Source: an uncultured Flaviramulus sp. (lineage in GTDB: Bacteria > Bacteroidota > Bacteroidia > Flavobacteriales > Flavobacteriaceae). From it: DNA of 64,000 nt. The stretch lies in assembly GCA_947495125.1 (NCBI GenBank), contig CANLXL010000004.1, forward strand, positions 210,322 through 274,321. Reading direction: 5' to 3'. Below the pieces are notes generated by a model that did no database searches, had not been told where the DNA came from, and saw only the letters and a program-made list of their open reading frames with translations. A program made the position numbers and the translations under genes. This document shows positions 9,372 through 18,998 of this stretch, piece after piece (within the stretch, counting starts at the first letter, position 1; each line of letters begins with the position of its first letter).

Positions 9372-10679
9372 ATGGAATATTTGCCAAATGTGCTCTTCGC
9401 AATCGCCTTAATTGTAGGTATCGGTTATTTTACAAAAAATGTAAAAAAACTGATACGCAATATTAAATTGGGTCAAGATGTTGATGTTGGTGGTCATAAA
9501 TCACAACGATGGAAAAACATGGCGATGATTGCACTTGGGCAAAGTAAAATGGTGAATAGGCCTATTGCCGGCATCTTACATATCATTGTTTACGTCGGCT
9601 TTATAATCATTAATATTGAAGTTTTAGAAATTATTATTGATGGTTTAATGGGGAGTCATCGTATTTTTTCAGGAATCGGAGCTCTTTACGGGGTGCTAAT
9701 AGGGTCTTTTGAAGTTTTGGCAGTACTTGTTTTTATTGCAGTTGTGCTATTTTGGGTACGTAGAAATATTATAAGGCTTAAGCGTTTTTGGAACAGTGAA
9801 ATGACCAGCTGGCCAAAGAATGATGGAAACTATATCCTGTATTTCGAAATGGTTTTGATGACTTTGTTTTTAATAATGAATGCAACAGATGTTCATTTTC
9901 AAGCCATGAATTCAGGAAATGTTGTAAGTCAGTTTATAGCAGCTTGGTTCGATGGTGTATCTGAATCAGGACTCCATCTTATTGAAAGAAGCGCATGGTG
10001 GCTGCACATTTTAGGGATATTGGTGTTTTTAAACTATTTATATTTTTCTAAGCATTTACATATTTTATTGGCTTTTCCAAATACTTACTACGGAAAGTTA
10101 GTACCTAAAGGGCAACTCAATAACTTAGATTCCGTTACTAGTGAAGTGAAAATGATGATGGATCCTAATGCCGATCCGTTTGCCACACCGGCGGAAGGAG
10201 CAGACACCGAAGAACCTGCAAAATTCGGCGCCAGTGATGTTCAGGATTTAAACTGGGTACAACTGTTAAATGCTTATACATGTACTGAGTGCGGTAGGTG
10301 TACATCCGCTTGCCCTGCAAATTTAACCGGTAAAAAGTTATCGCCCCGAAAAATTATGATGGATACCAGAGATCGTTTAGAGGAGGTAGGTAAAAATATA
10401 GATGCGAATCATGGGGAGTTCAAAGATGATGGCAAGCAACTATTAGGTGATTATGTTACCCATGAAGAACTCTGGGCATGCACCACTTGCAATGCTTGTG
10501 TAGAAGAATGCCCCGTAAGTATAGACCCGTTATCAATTATTTTAGAAATGCGTCGTTACTTGGTTATGGAGCAATCGGCAGCTCCTGTAGAATTAAATAA
10601 TATGATGACAAATATTGAGAATAATGGCGCACCCTGGCCGTATAATCAAATGGATAGGTTAAATTGGAAAAACGAATAA
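9372..10679 (+). CDS. Membrane (Fe-S)-binding protein, HdrD/GlpC-like
   Basis: Integral membrane electron carrier of 435 residues. Five or so membrane segments occupy residues 1-235 in the style of a nitrate reductase gamma/HdrE-like cytochrome module, followed by a cytoplasmic dicluster ferredoxin domain with CTECGRCTSACP (near 300) and CTTCNACVEECP (near 375). It starts 3 bp after the MCE gene. With the CCG-domain protein encoded at 11373 it resembles a split heterodisulfide-reductase DE-type or succinate/lactate-type oxidoreductase that passes electrons to or from the quinone pool. The donor is unknown. Similar pairs are widespread in Flavobacteriaceae. Confidence 0.85.
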   Translation: MEYLPNVLFAIALIVGIGYFTKNVKKLIRNIKLGQDVDVGGHKSQRWKNMAMIALGQSKMVNRPIAGILHIIVYVGFIIINIEVLEIIIDGLMGSHRIFSGIGALYGVLIGSFEVLAVLVFIAVVLFWVRRNIIRLKRFWNSEMTSWPKNDGNYILYFEMVLMTLFLIMNATDVHFQAMNSGNVVSQFIAAWFDGVSESGLHLIERSAWWLHILGILVFLNYLYFSKHLHILLAFPNTYYGKLVPKGQLNNLDSVTSEVKMMMDPNADPFATPAEGADTEEPAKFGASDVQDLNWVQLLNAYTCTECGRCTSACPANLTGKKLSPRKIMMDTRDRLEEVGKNIDANHGEFKDDGKQLLGDYVTHEELWACTTCNACVEECPVSIDPLSIILEMRRYLVMEQSAAPVELNNMMTNIENNGAPWPYNQMDRLNWKNE

Positions 10680-10688
10680 ATTGAGATA

Positions 10689-11360
10689 ATGAAGATAAGA
10701 CGAATGATTAAAGCAAATAGCTTCAAGAATATTGTATTTGACTTATTGTTTTTGTTAATGGCTTTTGGTGGGTTCTCACAAAATAGTCAGACGAGCTCAA
10801 TAGATTTGGATGGTATAGCCAAACAAATATTTGTTGACATGAACAATAGGGATTTTGATGCTATTTTAGACATGACTCACCCCAAGGTATTCGATATTGT
10901 TCCAAAAGAACAAATGAAAACTGTTTTAAAGACTATGTTTGAAGGAACAGAGCAATTTTCTATTGAAATCCCTAAGATCATTCCGAAATATAAAGTATCT
11001 GAAATTTATAGTGGTGAAAAGGATAATTTAAAATACGCTTTTGTTTCTTATAATATGAAAATGAAAATGACTTTTCATGATCAGGAGTTTGATGATGAAG
11101 CAAAAAAAATGATGGCATCTGTTATGAAAGCTAAGGAGATGGATGTAGAATTCATCTCTAATAATAGTATGGATGTTTTAATGAATGATCGATTAACAAT
11201 CATTTTAAAAGATGATTCTACAGCTAATAAGTGGGTGATGATAAACTATGATCCGGATTCCCCTTTATTTTATCAGGTTTTATCGTCGGAGTTGTTAGAA
11301 GAAGCAAAAGAATATAAGCAAAATTTGATGCTAGAAAGTAAAAAGAACAGTGAAAACTAA
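10689..11360 (+). CDS. Secreted hypothetical protein inside Fe-S gene pair
   Basis: Unrecognised protein of 223 residues. A hydrophobic N-terminal stretch (FDLLFLLMAFGGFSQ, about 18-31) looks like a signal peptide, with a possible second start at Met6. The mature part is predicted alpha/beta and rich in Lys, Met and Asp; a segment of NNRDFDAILDMTHP type is reminiscent of NTF2/SnoaL-like folds used for ligand binding, but this is only an impression. It lies 9 bp after the membrane Fe-S gene and 12 bp before the CCG-domain gene, so it is transcribed with both and may accompany their complex. Confidence 0.6.
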   Translation: MKIRRMIKANSFKNIVFDLLFLLMAFGGFSQNSQTSSIDLDGIAKQIFVDMNNRDFDAILDMTHPKVFDIVPKEQMKTVLKTMFEGTEQFSIEIPKIIPKYKVSEIYSGEKDNLKYAFVSYNMKMKMTFHDQEFDDEAKKMMASVMKAKEMDVEFISNNSMDVLMNDRLTIILKDDSTANKWVMINYDPDSPLFYQVLSSELLEEAKEYKQNLMLESKKNSEN

Positions 11361-11372
11361 TACCTTTATTGA

Positions 11373-12164
11373 ATGAGCGAATTACTAAAAGTACCGACCA
11401 TGGCGGAATTTATGGCTCAAGGCAAACAGCCTGAAGTGCTGTTTTGGGTTGGGTCTGCCGGTAGTTTTGATGATCGAGCAAAAAAAATCACGAAGGCATT
11501 TGTTAAAATATTGAATAGCGCTAATGTGGAATTTGCTGTGTTGGGAACAGAGGAAAGCTGCACCGGTGATATCGCTAAACGTGCTGGTAATGAATTTTTG
11601 TTTCAAATGCAGGCGGTAACTAATATAGAAGTTTTAAATGCATACGAAGTAAAAAAAATTGTGACCTGCGACCCCCATTCGTTCAATTGCTTAAAAAACG
11701 AATATCCTGGATTGGGGGGAAATTATGAAGTATTGCATCATACACAATTTATAAAAGAGCTTATTAACTCGAGGCGTTTAGCAGTGCAACAAGACGTCTA
11801 CAAAGATAAGCGTATTACATTTCATGATCCCTGCTATCTGGGACGCGCTAATAACGAGTACGATGCGCCTAGAGATCTCTTAAAGCTTATAAATGCACGT
11901 ATTTTTGAGATGAGAAGGCATAAACAAACAGCACTGTGCTGTGGAGCGGGAGGAGCGCAAATGTTTAAAGAACCTGAAAAAGGTGATATGGATATCAATG
12001 TACTTAGAACCGAAGATGCTTTAGAAACCAGACCAAATATTATTGCCACAGGATGCCCCTATTGTAATACGATGATGACAGATGGTATTAAGGCCAAAGA
12101 AAAGGAAAATGACGTTGTGGTCATGGACGTAGCCGAACTTATCGCTAACGCTCAAAATTTATAG
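11373..12164 (+). CDS. CCG-domain (Fe-S)-binding protein, HdrB/GlpC-like
   Basis: Cytoplasmic protein of 263 residues with two cysteine-rich CCG domains that bind a noncubane or [4Fe-4S] cluster in heterodisulfide reductases, glycolate oxidase GlcF and LutA. Visible cysteines are CDPHSFNCLKNEYPG (about residue 95), HDPCYLGRANNEYD (about 155), ALCCGAGGAQMF (about 190) and TGCPYCNTMM (about 228). It is likely the catalytic partner of the membrane dicluster protein encoded at 9372-10679, the pair being separated by a small secreted protein gene. The physiological substrate is not visible from sequence. Confidence 0.85.
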   Translation: MSELLKVPTMAEFMAQGKQPEVLFWVGSAGSFDDRAKKITKAFVKILNSANVEFAVLGTEESCTGDIAKRAGNEFLFQMQAVTNIEVLNAYEVKKIVTCDPHSFNCLKNEYPGLGGNYEVLHHTQFIKELINSRRLAVQQDVYKDKRITFHDPCYLGRANNEYDAPRDLLKLINARIFEMRRHKQTALCCGAGGAQMFKEPEKGDMDINVLRTEDALETRPNIIATGCPYCNTMMTDGIKAKEKENDVVVMDVAELIANAQNL

Positions 12165-12171
12165 TTGAATT

Positions 12172-12678
12172 ATGGAGCATAAAATTTGCCCTGCGTGCAA
12201 GAATGAAAACAATAGTTCGAATACGTTGTGCGACAAATGTGAATTTCCATTTGAAGGGACCGAAAAAGAAAAATCAATTCACATTGGACGATTTATAGGG
12301 GATAAAGGAATTATTTTTGATGCTGAAGACGCCTTGAAGAAAAGTCAGTACTTGCTTTTTTTAGCAGCAGGACTTTATACCTTACCCGTAATAATCAATT
12401 TTTCATTCTTATTAAATGATCCATTTGCTTTGGCTTTTAATGGTCTTATAATAATAACTTTTATCGTTTGTAGCTTGTTCATTAAGAAGTCGCCTTTAAC
12501 TTTTTTAATTCTTCCATTGGTTTTACTCTTAGCTGTTTATACTATTAATTTTATAGTAGATCCGAATACTTTGGTTCAAGGCATTCTTTTTAAAGTTTTA
12601 ATAATAAGTAGCCTTATTTATAGTATTTATAACTTTGTAGTTTCAGAGAAATTTAAAAGAAAATTCAACCTCAAATAA
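12172..12678 (+). CDS. Small zinc-ribbon membrane protein
   Basis: Hypothetical protein of 168 residues. The N terminus has a zinc-ribbon of the form CPACKN then CDKCEFPF (residues 6-26), followed by a soluble linker and four hydrophobic segments between about 60 and 155. This layout is common in bacterial membrane proteins of unknown role in which the ribbon faces the cytoplasm. It follows the CCG-domain gene by 7 bp and precedes the next gene by 21 bp, so it is probably part of the same transcript. No function assigned. Confidence 0.65.
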   Translation: MEHKICPACKNENNSSNTLCDKCEFPFEGTEKEKSIHIGRFIGDKGIIFDAEDALKKSQYLLFLAAGLYTLPVIINFSFLLNDPFALAFNGLIIITFIVCSLFIKKSPLTFLILPLVLLLAVYTINFIVDPNTLVQGILFKVLIISSLIYSIYNFVVSEKFKRKFNLK

Positions 12679-12699
12679 TCATAATCTTTAAATCAAAAA

Positions 12700-13185
12700 A
12701 TGCTAGTCGATTTTAATACTTTACCTAAAGAATCTCGAGTTTGGATTTACCAAGCCAATCGTTCATTTACCGAAGAAGAACTTGAAGAAATTCAATTGAA
12801 ATTAAATCGTTTTATAGAAAACTGGACAGCTCACGGAAGTGATTTGCAGTCAGGTTACCTTATTAAATATAAGCGATTTATAGTTATTGGATTAAATCAA
12901 AACTTAAATTCAGCTACCGGTTGCTCTATTGATGCTTCCGTACATTTTATCCAGCAATTGGAGAAGGATTATAATGTTGACTTGATGGATAAAATGAATG
13001 TATCCTATAAACAAGGAGAGTATATTGCTTACAAGTCCCTTTCGGACTTCAGAAAAATGGCAAAAGATAAAGCAGTTTCAAAAAAAACCATAGTGTTTAA
13101 TAATTTGGTGGCCAGCATAGCGGAATTCAATGAAAACTGGGAAGTCCCGGCTAGTGAAAGTTGGCATGGCCGATTTATTAAATAA
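12700..13185 (+). CDS. Conserved flavobacterial protein of unknown function (often named ABC transporter ATPase)
   Basis: Soluble acidic protein of 161 residues starting MLVDFNTLPKESRVWIYQAN. Homologues in Flavobacteriaceae are commonly labelled ABC transporter ATPase, but no Walker A, signature or Walker B motif is present, so that label is not supported by this sequence. Visible features are a helical FTEEELEEIQ segment, a conserved TGCSIDASVHFIQQLE stretch (about residues 85-100) and a Trp-rich C terminus (ESWHGRFIK). It is the last gene of the run beginning at 7242. The role is unknown. Confidence 0.7.
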   Translation: MLVDFNTLPKESRVWIYQANRSFTEEELEEIQLKLNRFIENWTAHGSDLQSGYLIKYKRFIVIGLNQNLNSATGCSIDASVHFIQQLEKDYNVDLMDKMNVSYKQGEYIAYKSLSDFRKMAKDKAVSKKTIVFNNLVASIAEFNENWEVPASESWHGRFIK

Positions 13186-13355
13186 TTGTATTAAGGGTTA
13201 CTACATTTCAACTAATGCTTTTTTATTAATATTCTACCATTATTATTATGAGATTCTTAATTTTTTTAAATGGAAATGGAATTAGCCTGTAAAAACTTTT
13301 ATATATCAAGTAGAATATTGATTTTTATAGCGAACAAAGCGTAAATGTATACACT

Positions 13356-14579
13356 ATGGCTAATGAGATTATCTTACTAAATATTTCAGGGCAAGACAAA
13401 CCGGGATTAACATCTAACCTAACTTCTGTTTTAGCAGAATATGGTGCTAAGGTATTGGATATAGGTCAGGCAAATATTCATGATACACTGTCCTTGGGTA
13501 TATTATTTGAGATTCAATCAGGAAAAAAATCCGCAGCGGTATTAAAAGACTTGCTTTTTAAAGCTTACGAATTGGGTATAACGGCTAAGTTTACGCCAAT
13601 TACCCTGAAAAATTATGAAAAGTGGGTAACCCTTCAAGGTAAAGATAGATACATTGTTACCATTTTAGGCGAAAAGTTAGCAGCCAAGCAAATATCGGAA
13701 GTGACCAAAGTGATTTCGGAAAAAAATCTGAATATTGATGCCATAAAGCGGCTTACAGGACGATTGTCTTTGGTTAAGAAAGAAGAATATCCCAGGGCTT
13801 CAATCCAATTATCCATTCGAGGAGAAATCAAAGATAAAGTAGAGGTTACTGCAAAATTTATGGAGATTTCACATGAATTAGACGTAGATATCGCATTTCA
13901 AGAGGATAATATATTCAGAAGAAACAGACGTTTGGTTTGTTTCGATATGGATTCTACATTAATTCAAACCGAAGTTATCGATGAGTTGGCAGAATTGGCA
14001 GGAGTGGGAGACGAGGTTAAGGCCATCACCGAATCGGCCATGCAGGGGGAAATTGATTTTAAAGAAAGCTTTGTAAGACGAATGAAGCTTTTAAAGGGAT
14101 TGAGCGAAGAAGTGCTTCATGATGTTGCTGTTAATTTACCTATAACTAAAGGAGCAAAAAGACTCATTGATACCTTAAACAGTTACGGTTTTAAAACCGC
14201 TATTTTGTCTGGTGGGTTTTCGTATTTTGGAAACTACTTGAAAAAAGAACTCGGTATGGATTATGTTTATGCCAATCAATTGGAAATTAAAGATGGCGTT
14301 TTAACTGGTGGCTATCTTGGAGATATTGTCGATGGCAATAAAAAGGCAGAGTTCTTAAAAGAAATAGCTCAAAAAGAAGGCATAGATATTAGTCAGACGA
14401 TCGCCGTTGGAGATGGCGCAAATGATTTGCAAATGCTTAACCTTGCTGGATTAGGTATCGCTTTCCATGCCAAACCAACAGTTAAGGACAATGCACAAAA
14501 CTCAATTTCCAGTATTGGGTTGGATGGGGTGTTATACTTGTTAGGGTATCATGACAGGCATATAGATTTAATGGACTAG
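13356..14579 (+). CDS. serB: Phosphoserine phosphatase with N-terminal ACT domains
   Basis: Catalyses the last step of serine synthesis, phosphoserine to serine. The 407-residue protein has two ACT-like regulatory regions (about 5-80 and 95-180; ISGQDKPGLTSNLTSVL) and a C-terminal HAD phosphatase domain with the nucleophile motif DMDSTL (Asp197, Asp199), SGGFSYF and GDGANDLQM. This arrangement matches SerB of many bacteria, where ACT domains bind amino acids to regulate activity. It is a monocistronic-looking gene preceded by a 170-bp AT-rich gap and followed by a 186-bp gap. Assignment is firm. Confidence 0.92.
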   Translation: MANEIILLNISGQDKPGLTSNLTSVLAEYGAKVLDIGQANIHDTLSLGILFEIQSGKKSAAVLKDLLFKAYELGITAKFTPITLKNYEKWVTLQGKDRYIVTILGEKLAAKQISEVTKVISEKNLNIDAIKRLTGRLSLVKKEEYPRASIQLSIRGEIKDKVEVTAKFMEISHELDVDIAFQEDNIFRRNRRLVCFDMDSTLIQTEVIDELAELAGVGDEVKAITESAMQGEIDFKESFVRRMKLLKGLSEEVLHDVAVNLPITKGAKRLIDTLNSYGFKTAILSGGFSYFGNYLKKELGMDYVYANQLEIKDGVLTGGYLGDIVDGNKKAEFLKEIAQKEGIDISQTIAVGDGANDLQMLNLAGLGIAFHAKPTVKDNAQNSISSIGLDGVLYLLGYHDRHIDLMD

Positions 14580-14765
14580 AATAGGTTATTATTTCTAAAC
14601 GCTTAAATGTATTACAACACCATAAATCTAATTAGGTTTTATTGTTAAAGGTTTCTTTATAAATCTATCTTAAAGTCTTTTTATCTTCTTTTCAAAAGTA
14701 GTATTTTGGCATAGTTTTTAGTATTAAAGTATTTTAATATATTAAACTGTAAATTCATTCTTTTT

Positions 14766-17723
14766 ATGTGTCACTTCATTTTAAAATGCGCTCTCGTTTT
14801 TGTAACTACATTATCCATTGCTCAAACTAATTCAAATCCGTTAATTACGGAGGATAAAGAAATGCAACAAAAATGGGTAGATAGTGTATATACATCAATG
14901 TCACTAGAAGAGAAGGTAGGGCAGTTGTATATGATCATGATTTTCACCAATCAGGATGAAAAAGTTATTAGCGAAAAGGTTAAACTTATTCAGGATCATA
15001 AATTAGGAGGTGTTATATATTCACTGGGAGGTCCAGTTCGACAGGCAAAGTTGAATAATGAATTACAAGCAACCGCCAAAGTCCCGCTTTTAGTAGGTAT
15101 GGATGCCGAATGGGGTTTAGGGATGCGTCTAGATTCAACCTATGCTTTTCCATGGAATATGACCCTTGGAGCTATAAAGGAAGACAAACTTATTGAGCAA
15201 ACCGGCAGACAAATAGGGGAACATTGTAAACGCCTGGGGGTTCATTTTAACTTTGCACCGGTGGTCGATATTAATACAAACCCCAAAAACCCTATTATTG
15301 GAAACAGGTCTTTTGGTGAAGATCGCGATAATGTTACAAGCAAGGCTTCGGCTTTTATGAAGGGTATGCAAAGTGCTGGTGTTCTGGCAACAGCAAAGCA
15401 CTTCCCTGGACATGGTGATACCGATCAAGACTCACACAAAACATTACCAAGTATAAGTTTTAGTGAAAAACGGATTGATTCTATCGAATTGTACCCCTAT
15501 AAAAAATTAATTACAGAAGGACTTTCCAGTGTTATGGTAGCGCATTTAAATGTGCCAAGTTTAGAGCCCCGCGAAGGACACCCTTCATCATTATCAGAGC
15601 ACATCGTTACTGATATTTTAAAAGATTCTTTGGCCTTTGAAGGTCTCATTTTTACCGATGCCTTAAATATGAAAGGGGTTGCAGATTATGTTGAACCTAC
15701 AATAGATGGAAGCAAATCCAGAGAATTCATAACCGGCGGAAACATAGATCTGGCGGCATTTAAAGCGGGTAATGACGTTTTGTTGATTTCGGAGGACGTC
15801 CCTATGGGGATTTCTAAAATAGTGGAAGCCTGCAATAATGGTGATATCACTGAAGAACGTCTGGCACATTCAGTTAAAAAGGTACTTCAAGCAAAATATA
15901 AAGTTGGGTTAAACAATTATAAGCCCATTGGTTTGTATAATTTATATCAGGACCTTAATCGAATTAAAGACGATGTTTTATATGAAGATCTTATTGAAAA
16001 TGCCATAACGGTTACAAAAAACAAAGGCGATTTATTGCCATTGCAACAGTTAGAAACGAAGAGCATCGCCTATGTGGAATTAGGAGATGATAGCGGAATG
16101 CCTTTTTTTAGAGAATTAAAAAAGTATGCTAAAGTCCATAAAATTGAATCTGATAATTTAGATGATCTATTAAAAAAATTGCAACCTTATAACACCGTGA
16201 TTATTGGATTTCATCGTTCCAATGAAAACCCTTGGAAAAGCTATAAATTAAGTAATTTGGAGCTGGTGTGGTTGTACGAAATCGCAAGAACCCATACTGT
16301 AATTCTAGATGTATTTGTGAAACCCTATGCGCTTTTGGATATAAAATCCTTCGAAAACATTGAAAGCGTAGTGGTGAGTTATCAAAATAGCGTTATTGCT
16401 CAACAAAAATCGGCACAACTTATTTTTGGAGCAATCCCCTCAAAAGGAACATTACCCGTTTCTATTGCGCCTTTTTTTAAGGCTGGAGACGGTATAAAAA
16501 ATAATGCGATTAAAAGATTAAGTTATACGATTCCGGAGCGTGCAGGGATGAGTTCGGAAAAGTTAAAAAAGGTGGATTCTGTGGCGCGGGCAGCTGTAAA
16601 GTTGAAAATGACCCCGGGAATTCAGTTGTTGATAGCCAGAGCGGGAAAAGTAATTTATAACAAGAATTTCGGTAAGCATACATACGACGGAAAGGAGAAA
16701 GTCGGGTTTGATGATATTTATGATGTAGCTTCACTGACTAAAATATTGGCAACCTTACCACTACTCATGGAATTGGAAGAACAGGGTATAGTCTCCTTAG
16801 ATTCTAAGCTTTCAGATATTTTGCCGGAGTATAAAGGATCCAATAAAGAAACAATTACGATTAAGAGTATGCTGTCGCATTATGCAAAATTAAGACCGTG
16901 GGAGCCCTTTTATTATCATACCCTAGATTCGGTTACAAAAAAGCCTCATCCCAAATATTATAGAAAAACTTTAAGTGAGAAATTCAATATTAAAGTCGCA
17001 AATAATTTGTACTTAAGGAGTGATTATCAGGACTCTATACAAGCTACTATTAAAGATTCAGAATTGTTGGAGCGCCTACGTTATAGATACAGTGATTTTC
17101 CATATTATATATTGAAGAAATTTATAGAAAATCATTACGACAAACCATTGAATGAGGTTGTTCAAGATCATTTTTTTCAGTCATTAGGAGCTAATTATAC
17201 CTTGTATAATCCATATGAAAGAATAAGTAATAAAAAGATCGTTCCAACTGAAATTGACGATTATTTTCGCTATCAAAAAATACATGGTTATGTTCATGAT
17301 ATGGGTGCTGCAATGCAAAATGGTGTAGGAGGTCATGCGGGGGTATTTAGTAATGCTAACGACGTTGCTAAAATTATGCAGATGTATTTACAGAAAGGGT
17401 TTTATGGTGGCAAACGTTATCTGAAACGTAAAACAATAAATACCTTTAATACCTGTTATTATTGTGAAAAAAACAACAGACGTGGTGTGGGTTTTGATAA
17501 GCCTCAATTAGGTGATGAAGGACCTACATGCGGATGTGTAGCTATGACCAGTTTTGGACATTCCGGATTTACCGGAACCTATGCTTGGGCCGACCCGGAC
17601 GAAGATATTGTTTACGTGTTTTTAGCAAATCGAACATACCCTAAAGCAAGAAAAAATGTATTATTAAAAGAGAATATTAGAACCAATATACAACGCTTTA
17701 TATACGAAGCTATCGTTGAATAA
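14766..17723 (+). CDS. NagZ-like GH3 beta-N-acetylglucosaminidase fused to a serine beta-lactamase-type hydrolase
   Basis: Exported two-enzyme fusion of 985 residues. After a short signal peptide (to about residue 19) comes a GH3 catalytic domain with the NagZ hallmark KHFPGHGDTDQDSH at about 212-225, where the His acts in acid/base catalysis, and the nucleophile Asp near 297 in FTDALNMKG. A GH3 C-terminal-like region (about 400-580) follows. The last 385 residues are a serine hydrolase of the beta-lactamase/DD-peptidase fold with SLTK (Ser656, Lys659), an atypical YSD in place of YxN, and GHSGFTGT. The pairing suggests trimming of peptidoglycan sugars and peptides in the periplasm. It precedes bshA by 58 bp. 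Substrates are inferred from family only. Confidence 0.88.
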   Translation: MCHFILKCALVFVTTLSIAQTNSNPLITEDKEMQQKWVDSVYTSMSLEEKVGQLYMIMIFTNQDEKVISEKVKLIQDHKLGGVIYSLGGPVRQAKLNNELQATAKVPLLVGMDAEWGLGMRLDSTYAFPWNMTLGAIKEDKLIEQTGRQIGEHCKRLGVHFNFAPVVDINTNPKNPIIGNRSFGEDRDNVTSKASAFMKGMQSAGVLATAKHFPGHGDTDQDSHKTLPSISFSEKRIDSIELYPYKKLITEGLSSVMVAHLNVPSLEPREGHPSSLSEHIVTDILKDSLAFEGLIFTDALNMKGVADYVEPTIDGSKSREFITGGNIDLAAFKAGNDVLLISEDVPMGISKIVEACNNGDITEERLAHSVKKVLQAKYKVGLNNYKPIGLYNLYQDLNRIKDDVLYEDLIENAITVTKNKGDLLPLQQLETKSIAYVELGDDSGMPFFRELKKYAKVHKIESDNLDDLLKKLQPYNTVIIGFHRSNENPWKSYKLSNLELVWLYEIARTHTVILDVFVKPYALLDIKSFENIESVVVSYQNSVIAQQKSAQLIFGAIPSKGTLPVSIAPFFKAGDGIKNNAIKRLSYTIPERAGMSSEKLKKVDSVARAAVKLKMTPGIQLLIARAGKVIYNKNFGKHTYDGKEKVGFDDIYDVASLTKILATLPLLMELEEQGIVSLDSKLSDILPEYKGSNKETITIKSMLSHYAKLRPWEPFYYHTLDSVTKKPHPKYYRKTLSEKFNIKVANNLYLRSDYQDSIQATIKDSELLERLRYRYSDFPYYILKKFIENHYDKPLNEVVQDHFFQSLGANYTLYNPYERISNKKIVPTEIDDYFRYQKIHGYVHDMGAAMQNGVGGHAGVFSNANDVAKIMQMYLQKGFYGGKRYLKRKTINTFNTCYYCEKNNRRGVGFDKPQLGDEGPTCGCVAMTSFGHSGFTGTYAWADPDEDIVYVFLANRTYPKARKNVLLKENIRTNIQRFIYEAIVE

Positions 17724-17781
17724 GGTCTAGATATTTATAAATTAAAAAGAATCCATCCGTTAACTATCAGGATTCAAGGAA

Positions 17782-18936
17782 ATGACAAAGAAAAAATATA
17801 TGAAAATAGGTATTGTTTGCTATCCTACATTTGGAGGCAGTGGTGTAGTGGCTACAGAGCTTGGGTTAGAGCTTTCCAAACGCGGACATGAAATACATTT
17901 TATCACTTATAATCAGCCGGTAAGGTTGGAATTGCTCAGTAATCATGTGCATTATCATGAGGTTAATGTGCCAGAATATCCTTTATTTCATTATCAACCC
18001 TATGAGTTGGCTTTATCAAGTAAGCTCGTAGATATGGTTAAATTGCACGGTATAGAAATATTGCATGTACATTATGCTATACCTCATGCATACGCAGCGT
18101 ATATGGCAAAAAAAATATTGCAAGAAGATGGGATATATGTGCCTATAGTGACAACTTTGCATGGCACCGATATAACCTTGGTTGGAAGTCATCCATTTTA
18201 TAAACCTGCAGTTACATTCAGTATTAATAAGTCTGATGCAGTCACTGCGGTATCTAAAAGTTTAAAGGAAGACACTTTGAGACTGTTTGATATCAAGAAT
18301 GATATACATGTCGTGCCTAATTTTATTGATTTAGATAAGTATAATCATGGATTTACGGATTGTCAGCGCGCCATGATGGCAAATGATGATGAAAAAATAA
18401 TAACCCACATTAGTAATTTTCGCGAAGTCAAGCGTGTGCAAGATGTGGTGTCTGTGTTTTATAATATTCAAAGCGCAATGCCTGCGAAATTGATGCTAGT
18501 GGGGGAAGGCCCGGAACGGGAAAGGATAGAATGTCAGTGTAAAGAATTAGGAATTTTAGACAAAGTTGTTTTCTTCGGAAAGAGTAACGAAATTGATAAA
18601 ATACTATGTTTTAGTGATTTGTTCCTATTACCTTCTGAAACGGAAAGTTTTGGTTTAGCAGCTTTAGAAGCAATGGCTTCAGGGGTGCCTGTTATTTCAA
18701 GTAATACCGGAGGGATTCCAGAAGTTAATATACAGGGTGTTTCCGGATTTTTAAGTGCTGTTGGGGATATCGACGATATGACTAAAAACGCCCTTCATAT
18801 TTTAAGTAATCAATCTGTTTTGGAAACATTTAAACAGAATGCAAAGCAGGCGTCTTTAAAATTTGATTTGCATAGTATTGTGCCTCAATATGAAACCATT
18901 TATGCGGATACTTTAACAAAATGCTTAGTGTTGTAG
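17782..18936 (+). CDS. bshA: N-acetyl-alpha-D-glucosaminyl L-malate synthase
   Basis: GT4 glycosyltransferase that joins GlcNAc from UDP-GlcNAc to L-malate, the first step of bacillithiol synthesis. It has 384 residues. Family signs are the N-terminal KIGIVCYPTFGGSGVVATELG, LHGTDITLVG near residue 125, and the donor-site ESFGLAALEAMASGVPVI with the E-x7-E pattern, then SNTGGIPEVN. An AAGG-like ribosome site precedes the ATG at 17782; a second ATG at 17800 gives the commoner N terminus MKIGIVCYP. Its presence implies this organism uses bacillithiol rather than glutathione as main thiol. BshB and BshC are not in the window. Confidence 0.92.
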   Translation: MTKKKYMKIGIVCYPTFGGSGVVATELGLELSKRGHEIHFITYNQPVRLELLSNHVHYHEVNVPEYPLFHYQPYELALSSKLVDMVKLHGIEILHVHYAIPHAYAAYMAKKILQEDGIYVPIVTTLHGTDITLVGSHPFYKPAVTFSINKSDAVTAVSKSLKEDTLRLFDIKNDIHVVPNFIDLDKYNHGFTDCQRAMMANDDEKIITHISNFREVKRVQDVVSVFYNIQSAMPAKLMLVGEGPERERIECQCKELGILDKVVFFGKSNEIDKILCFSDLFLLPSETESFGLAALEAMASGVPVISSNTGGIPEVNIQGVSGFLSAVGDIDDMTKNALHILSNQSVLETFKQNAKQASLKFDLHSIVPQYETIYADTLTKCLVL

Positions 18937-18998
18937 CTTCATGTGACTTGTCAGTCACAGATTTTAGTCCATCAGCATTTATGGGAAGAGATTTCACC

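Noticed and set aside
18942-18959. TGTGACT/AGTCACA inverted repeat after bshA
   Set aside because: Only a 7-bp stem and no T-run; too weak to call a terminator between the convergent genes.
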